From assembly GCF_963675985.1 (NCBI RefSeq), contig NZ_OY780958.1, forward strand, positions 4,092,001-4,156,000: a DNA stretch of 64,000 bases. The letters are read 5' to 3'. This DNA is from an uncultured Roseibium sp. Its GTDB lineage: Bacteria > Pseudomonadota > Alphaproteobacteria > Rhizobiales > Stappiaceae. A program made the translations under genes and the position numbers. The notes beneath the pieces are model-generated. The model worked only from the letters and a program-made list of their open reading frames with translations, was not told the DNA's origin and did no database searches. Shown here in pieces: positions 60,277-64,000 of this stretch (position 1 is its first letter; each line of letters starts with the position of its first letter).

Positions 60277-60308
60277 ACTTCTTCTGATTTTTGCATTGAT
60301 CTCAGGAA

Positions 60309-60500
60309 TCAAGAGTGGTCAAGCGGTTCACCTAGGGCCTTGCAGACGTGTTCCAACCGAACTTCAAGCTCTTCCAACTTTGAAGCAGTTATATCGTCTC
60401 CGCTTGGTGATTGCAGCTTAGCGCCAGCTTTGAACCAATTCATCTCCTCCCTGATAGACTGCCGCTCGACACGCGCCCAGATCTCTAATTCGCTAGCCAT
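60309..60500 (-). CDS. Small hypothetical protein, 63 residues, coiled-coil-like
   Basis: From ATG 60500 with GGGAGGAGCGG immediately upstream. Highly charged and helical: ELEIWARVERQSIREEMNWF, then ASKLEELEVRLEHVCKALGE. Resembles small DUF-type helical proteins; no family assigned. The longer frame to 60551 is not needed. Confidence 0.55.
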   Translation of the reverse strand: MASELEIWARVERQSIREEMNWFKAGAKLQSPSGDDITASKLEELEVRLEHVCKALGEPLDHS

Positions 60501-60690
60501 CCGCTCCTCCCAATATTTCTGCCCTGACAGGTCAGGACTCGGATACATCATACAAAGTGAAACTCTACCTTACAGCTATTTCTTTCTCTTATTCGTATTT
60601 ATATTGCAAATTATTCGCGAAATGATTTAGCTTATATTTAAAGTATTTATTTAGAATTAACGCAATTAATTACTGCGCAACTCCTGAGAA

Positions 60691-61113
60691 CTATTCTATT
60701 TTCTTTTGTCTTCCATCATCGAATTTCACCGGAATAATGCGACCATTCGTTTTCACATCGAATATAAATGGTTTAGCTGTGTTCTCTGCTAAGGTACGTA
60801 TACGATTGAAATTGCGTATAAGTGCATGCGCTTTATACCACGGCGATCCATTTGCAGCAGGGAGATAAAAACATCCGACTTTATGCTGCAATATTGCGGC
60901 TGTTTCCGTTGCTTCTTTGTGGAATTTTCTATCGTGACTGAATACTATCCAGCCCTTCATTCCAACGATTTCCAGCCATTCATCATCTGGCATGTTCATT
61001 GGGAAACGTTGATTAATATGCCATTCTATTTTAACTGGAGCGCGTAATGAAAAAAGCGCTTTTGGGAAGCGCTTGCCAAAATTTACGTCAAAATAGAATG
61101 TTAGTTCACCCAC
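60691..61113 (-). CDS. PIN-like domain protein, putative toxin of a DUF433-linked pair
   Basis: This 140-residue protein starts at GTG 61113. The layout resembles the PIN-like (DUF5615-type) proteins: a first acidic residue in FYFDVNFG (D9), then DDEW (43-46), then GWIVFSHDRKF (D61), positions expected for a metal-dependent nuclease site. It overlaps the upstream DUF433 protein gene by 13 bases. PIN-like/DUF433 pairs act as toxin and antitoxin in several bacteria; toxicity here is inferred. AT-rich. Confidence 0.68.
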   Translation of the reverse strand: MGELTFYFDVNFGKRFPKALFSLRAPVKIEWHINQRFPMNMPDDEWLEIVGMKGWIVFSHDRKFHKEATETAAILQHKVGCFYLPAANGSPWYKAHALIRNFNRIRTLAENTAKPFIFDVKTNGRIIPVKFDDGRQKKIE

Positions 61114-61793
61114 AAGCTCACACGGTCAAAATCAGGCTCTATGCCTTCGAAATTAAGAGCATCAATTACCGACTGCTCTTCTAGATCAAAATCATTCGCT
61201 AGATCGCTTACGCTCTCCCCACCATTGTATCTCTCTTTTAGAGCCCACGTCGCTACACCACTGACATTCGGTGATCCGAATGCCAATTGAGGATCGATTA
61301 ATACACGCGACTTGATGCCGCCGACATGCCAACGTACGGCCAGTCCGTCTTCCTCATAGTCAAACTCTTGGAGCAAAAGTTCGACCACTTCTTTCCAGCC
61401 CAATTGCCCATCCGAATAAATTAGCTTACCAAGACCGGTCTTGGGCTCAATCTCTTGGTAATCCATCACAATTCGTTTCCCATCTGCTTTGAAACTATAA
61501 GTAGCAAATGGGTATTCTGTCCCCAAGGCACGCGCAAAATAATCCCTTCCAGCCTTGATCTCTGCAAGAGGAATTTTAGCTCGGCGCATAGCCGCTACAA
61601 CGGCGAGCTCAATAAGTTGCATGTAACTAAGATCATCACGCACCTGACGAGTAGGCAGTACGCTCAATCGATGCCAACGGGCCACGGTATTGCTAGAGGA
61701 ATGCGTATAGCGCGCCGCCTCCGATACCTTGTAGAAAGGCACATAGAGTCGACGTCTCCAAAGCTCCGGTTCTTTAATCGCCGTGCTTGCCAA
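61101..61793 (-). CDS. HTH-DUF433 protein, putative antitoxin
   Basis: 230 residues from a TTG at 61793 (GGGAG nine bases upstream). The N-terminal MerR-like helix-turn-helix KVSEAARYTHSSSNTVARWH covers about 22-41, a middle region (60-160) is unrecognised, and a C-terminal DUF433 domain (about 164-215) reads VLIDPQLAFGSPNVSG, then DLANDFDLEEQSVIDAL. Ordinary DUF433 antitoxins are about 75-80 residues, so this form is enlarged by a DNA-binding half, probably for autoregulation. Confidence 0.72.
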   Translation of the reverse strand: MASTAIKEPELWRRRLYVPFYKVSEAARYTHSSSNTVARWHRLSVLPTRQVRDDLSYMQLIELAVVAAMRRAKIPLAEIKAGRDYFARALGTEYPFATYSFKADGKRIVMDYQEIEPKTGLGKLIYSDGQLGWKEVVELLLQEFDYEEDGLAVRWHVGGIKSRVLIDPQLAFGSPNVSGVATWALKERYNGGESVSDLANDFDLEEQSVIDALNFEGIEPDFDRVSLWVN

Positions 61794-61807
61794 TCCTTAT
61801 TACTCCC

Positions 61808-62005
61808 TCACGCACCAGTTGTTTGGTACGTTAAATGCCTTCCAAAGATAGCATGCAATCCGCGATCCGCACGCATTTTGTCATTAACGCCAAGCTCTAT
61901 GCGATTGCTGTAACGAAAATTAGATTCCGTCAGATACCGGCGCAGATGTTCTTCGGGGCAGTGCAAGCCATCAGACCGCGGCATGCCCGAATGCGGCGGC
62001 TTCAC
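61808..62005 (-). pseudogene. IS1595-family transposase C-terminal remnant
   Basis: The frame reads HCPEEHLRRYLTESNFRYSN then RIELGVNDKMRADRGLHAIF and GRHLTYQTTGA, matching the C-terminal end of ISXO2/IS1595-type transposases (HL-x-RYL-x-E-x-x-FRYSNR, G-K-R-L-T-Y). No catalytic part is left. It marks a former insertion at the right side of the islet. Confidence 0.55.
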
Positions 62006-62097
62006 AATGAAAGTACGGGTGAGACAATACAGGCATTTTTCCGGCTCTTCGGCAGAATTCTGGCAAAAATCGTCGGATGTATAAATTATTACATCGC

Positions 62098-62274
62098 CTA
62101 ATGAAAGCAGGCCGGGTACAGGGTCGGGCAGCGGTGCGCCGAAGCGGGTTGTGGCCTGAACAGGTGATTGAGATTGTCCAAAATGCAGTCCGCGCCGGCA
62201 AAGTTGTCGTCCGCGGTATAGATCCCGGGCGTGACTACCGTTCTCATGCCCACTCTCTCTGCCGCCTTCAGGCC
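62098..62274 (-). pseudogene. C-terminal remnant of an HAD-superfamily hydrolase
   Basis: The minus frame gives GLKAAERVGMRTVVTPGIYT then ADDNFAGADCILDNLNHLF, the closing strand and helix of HAD hydrolases (G-x-x-A-A-x-x-x-G-M ... V-V-T-P). The rest of that gene is absent; it overlaps the end of gph by a few codons in another frame. It suggests truncation of a second phosphatase gene at the islet border. Confidence 0.5.
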
Positions 62275-62993
62275 GGCTCTTTCAGCTTCTCGATGGCCGC
62301 GGGCAGATCTTTCAGGCTGTCGACGACAACGTCCGCGCCGAGTTCATCGACCGGGACATTCGTGTAGCCGCCGCGAACGGCAACGGAGACCATTCCGGCG
62401 GCAATGGCCGCGCCAATATCCGCCGGGCTGTCGCCGACCATCATTGCCCTGGAGGCATGCAGGTCCAGTTCGGCAGCCGCGTGCAGCAGCATGTCCGGTG
62501 CGGGTTTGCGCTCCGGTCCGGTGTCACCGCCGACCACACAATTGACGACATCGCCAAGACCGAAATGCTCCAGGATGCGCCGGGAAAAGGCTTCGGGCTT
62601 GTTGGTGACGACCGCGATCCTGATGCCCGCAGCGGAATAGGCGCGCAGCATGTCTTCGGCGCTCTCCAGAAGAACGGTCTCTTCGGTCAGATGGTCCTTG
62701 TAGATGTCCATCATCCGCCCGGTCATATCGATCAGGCCATCGCCTTCAAGATCGATCCCGCGTGCCTTGAACGCCCGCTCCACCAGCTTCGCCATACCGT
62801 TGCCGATCATGGCTCGAACCTCGTCGACGGAGAGCGACACAAGGTTTTCCTTAGCCAGCAAAAGATTGACCGATGTGGCGATATCGGCGACCGAATCGAT
62901 CAGGGTGCCGTCCAGGTCGAACAGCATTGCCTGAGGCCAGCCGCACCGGTCTCCCGAGGTTCCGAAAACCTTGTTCACGCAGTTTCCTTCCAT
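62268..62993 (-). CDS. gph: Phosphoglycolate phosphatase
   Basis: This 241-residue HAD hydrolase dephosphorylates 2-phosphoglycolate. Motif I is LFDLDGTLIDS, motif II is VVTNKPEAF, motif III Lys is in PERKPAPD, motif IV is VGDSPADIGAA. Its start overlaps the thioredoxin-like gene by 19 bases (ATG 62993; GTG 62978 also possible). With the nearby alanine-glyoxylate aminotransferase it fits glycolate/glyoxylate metabolism. Confidence 0.9.
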   Translation of the reverse strand: MEGNCVNKVFGTSGDRCGWPQAMLFDLDGTLIDSVADIATSVNLLLAKENLVSLSVDEVRAMIGNGMAKLVERAFKARGIDLEGDGLIDMTGRMMDIYKDHLTEETVLLESAEDMLRAYSAAGIRIAVVTNKPEAFSRRILEHFGLGDVVNCVVGGDTGPERKPAPDMLLHAAAELDLHASRAMMVGDSPADIGAAIAAGMVSVAVRGGYTNVPVDELGADVVVDSLKDLPAAIEKLKEPA

Positions 62994-63532
62994 TTGATGG
63001 AGCAGCCCATGGAGGGGATCTGTTCCCGCGGGCCCTCACCCGTCTCTACCACCTGTTTCATCGCCTCGAAAAGGTCCCGGCGCAAGTCGGCCGGTCCGGC
63101 CGCGTTGCGCGAGGCATCGAGCCGTCCCCGGTACTGGAGTTCGAGATCCGCATTGAAGCCGAAGAAGTCCGGCGTGCACACCGCGTCATAGGCGCGCGCT
63201 ACCGACTGGTCCTCGTCATAGAGATAGGGAAACGGGAAATTCTCTTCTTCGGCGACCTTGCGCATGTTCTCGAAGCTGTCGCGCGGATAGGTCTCCGCGT
63301 CGTTTGAACTGATTGCGGCAACGCCGACGCCCATGACCATCAAGTCACGCGCGTCGCGGATGATCCGGTCGCGCACGGCAAGCACATAGGGACAGTGATT
63401 GCAGATGAACATGATCAGGGTGCCCTTCGGCCCCCTGATATCGGACAGGCTCAACACGCGCCCGTCGGTCGCCGGAAGTTTGAACTCCGGTGCTTTCCAT
63501 CCGAAGTCACAGACCGGTGGTATCGCTGCCAT
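62975..63532 (-). CDS. Thioredoxin-family protein (AhpC/TSA-like)
   Basis: This 185-residue thioredoxin-fold protein has the redox motif C44-N-H-C47 in MFICNHCPYV, characteristic of this widespread subfamily of cytoplasmic thioredoxin/peroxiredoxin-like proteins. APEFKLPATDGRVLSLSDIR precedes it, and YDAVCTPDFFGF carries the cis-Pro loop. No signal peptide. It overlaps gph by 19 bases, so they are co-translated. Confidence 0.88.
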   Translation of the reverse strand: MAAIPPVCDFGWKAPEFKLPATDGRVLSLSDIRGPKGTLIMFICNHCPYVLAVRDRIIRDARDLMVMGVGVAAISSNDAETYPRDSFENMRKVAEEENFPFPYLYDEDQSVARAYDAVCTPDFFGFNADLELQYRGRLDASRNAAGPADLRRDLFEAMKQVVETGEGPREQIPSMGCSIKWKETA

Positions 63533-63556
63533 TGCTCAAACTCCCATTTTTCATTG

Positions 63557-64000
63557 TCACGCGACCGCGCGCCTGCGAGCCTCCGCCAGAACGGAGCCGA
63601 GGGCGCCAATCAACCGGTCGACGTTTTCCGCCTGCGCGGTCTGCCCCATGAGGCCGATGCGCCAGACCTTGCCGGCCAAACTACCGAGCCCGGCGCCGAT
63701 TTCAATATCATGATCCGCAAGCAGCCGGGAGCGGACGAAAGCCTCATCCACATCGCCGGGTGCCATGACCGGATTAAGCTGCGGCAGACGATACGGTGCT
63801 TCGACCAGAAGCTCCAGGCCGAGATCCTCCATTCCCTTTGCCAGCCGCTGGTGCATGGACCGGTGACGGGCCCAGCTTGCCTCCAGTCCTTCCGCCTTGA
63901 GATCGGCAAGGCCCCGATGGAGACCGTAGATCGCGTTGACCGGCGCGGTGTGGTGATAGGAGCGCCCGCCTTCGCCGGACCAGTAGCCGAGCACCAGATT
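63557..64000 (-). CDS. Alanine-glyoxylate/serine-glyoxylate aminotransferase, C-terminal part
   Basis: The frame continues past the right edge. The visible 147 C-terminal residues show YHHTAPVNAIYGLHRGL, the conserved H-T-A-P-V element of class V aminotransferases of the AGT group, and DHDIEIGAGLGSLAGKVWRI with G-L-M-G, the closing region. The PLP Lys is outside the window. The enzyme would convert glyoxylate to glycine, fitting gph downstream. A 24-base gap separates it from the thioredoxin-like gene. Confidence 0.85.
   Translation of the reverse strand, partial: NLVLGYWSGEGGRSYHHTAPVNAIYGLHRGLADLKAEGLEASWARHRSMHQRLAKGMEDLGLELLVEAPYRLPQLNPVMAPGDVDEAFVRSRLLADHDIEIGAGLGSLAGKVWRIGLMGQTAQAENVDRLIGALGSVLAEARRRAVA

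Noticed and set aside
1..64000. CRISPR array, tRNA or rRNA genes
   Set aside because: No regularly spaced direct repeats, no cloverleaf-like TPsiC/anticodon pattern and no rRNA sequence was noticed on reading; a covariance scan (tRNAscan, Infernal) would be decisive.

Overview
The window looks like a chromosomal segment of an alphaproteobacterium. Codon use is GC-rich, IS3-family elements of the kind common in Rhizobiales are present, and the protein set (PanB/PanC, DUF1150 beside Hsp20, UgpBAEC, maleylacetoacetate isomerase) resembles marine Hyphomicrobiales such as Roseibium/Labrenzia. That placement is inference from sequence feel, not from a database search.

Layout. (1) 1-13.7 kb is housekeeping and accessory metabolism: a ChaN-like partial gene, panC-panB, a CoA-transferase/ThDP-enzyme pair, a secreted esterase, a 1368-residue multi-PAS GGDEF-EAL protein, an ion channel with a zinc ribbon, an SDR, maiA, an undescribed 31-residue peptide gene, and a DUF302 protein. 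(2) 14.1-45 kb is a surface-polysaccharide locus. It holds rmlACBD and a dTDP-L-rhamnose 4-epimerase (dTDP-L-rhamnose and probably dTDP-6-deoxy-L-talose), a sulfotransferase, an ABC-type capsule exporter (KpsE/KpsT/KpsM type), an FkbM methyltransferase, and many glycosyltransferase-like proteins, several very large with unusual domain layouts. An IS cluster at 22.0-25.8 kb interrupts it: one complete IS3 element abutting a truncated IS3 element, and an IS630 element inside a gene. (3) 45.4-60 kb is transport and stress: a YeeE/YedE sulfur transporter, a TPR protein, an OpgC-like membrane protein, hsp20-DUF1150 with a heat-shock promoter and probable RNA thermometer, an MFS transporter, the ugpBAEC operon, a cobalamin riboswitch driving a lone CbiM-like permease, an SLC13 transporter and a YqaA protein. 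(4) 60.0-62.3 kb is an AT-richer islet with two small orphan genes, a DUF433/PIN-like putative toxin-antitoxin pair, an IS1595-type transposase remnant and the tail of an HAD hydrolase. (5) 62.3-64 kb returns to metabolism: gph, a thioredoxin-like protein and an alanine-glyoxylate aminotransferase fragment.

How the genes work together. The Rml enzymes supply activated deoxysugars, the GT-A and GT-B proteins would assemble a glycan, FkbM and the sulfotransferase would decorate it, and the KpsE/M/T exporter would carry it across the inner membrane. The outer-membrane export partner and the initiating enzymes are not in this window. The most unusual items are the glycan-locus giants (tandemly duplicated GT-B modules; a GT2-like protein lacking DxD), the 31-residue peptide gene, the HTH-DUF433/PIN pair, and the likely thermosensor of hsp20. 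Coordinates and motifs were read by eye from the sequence; no similarity search or folding program was run.
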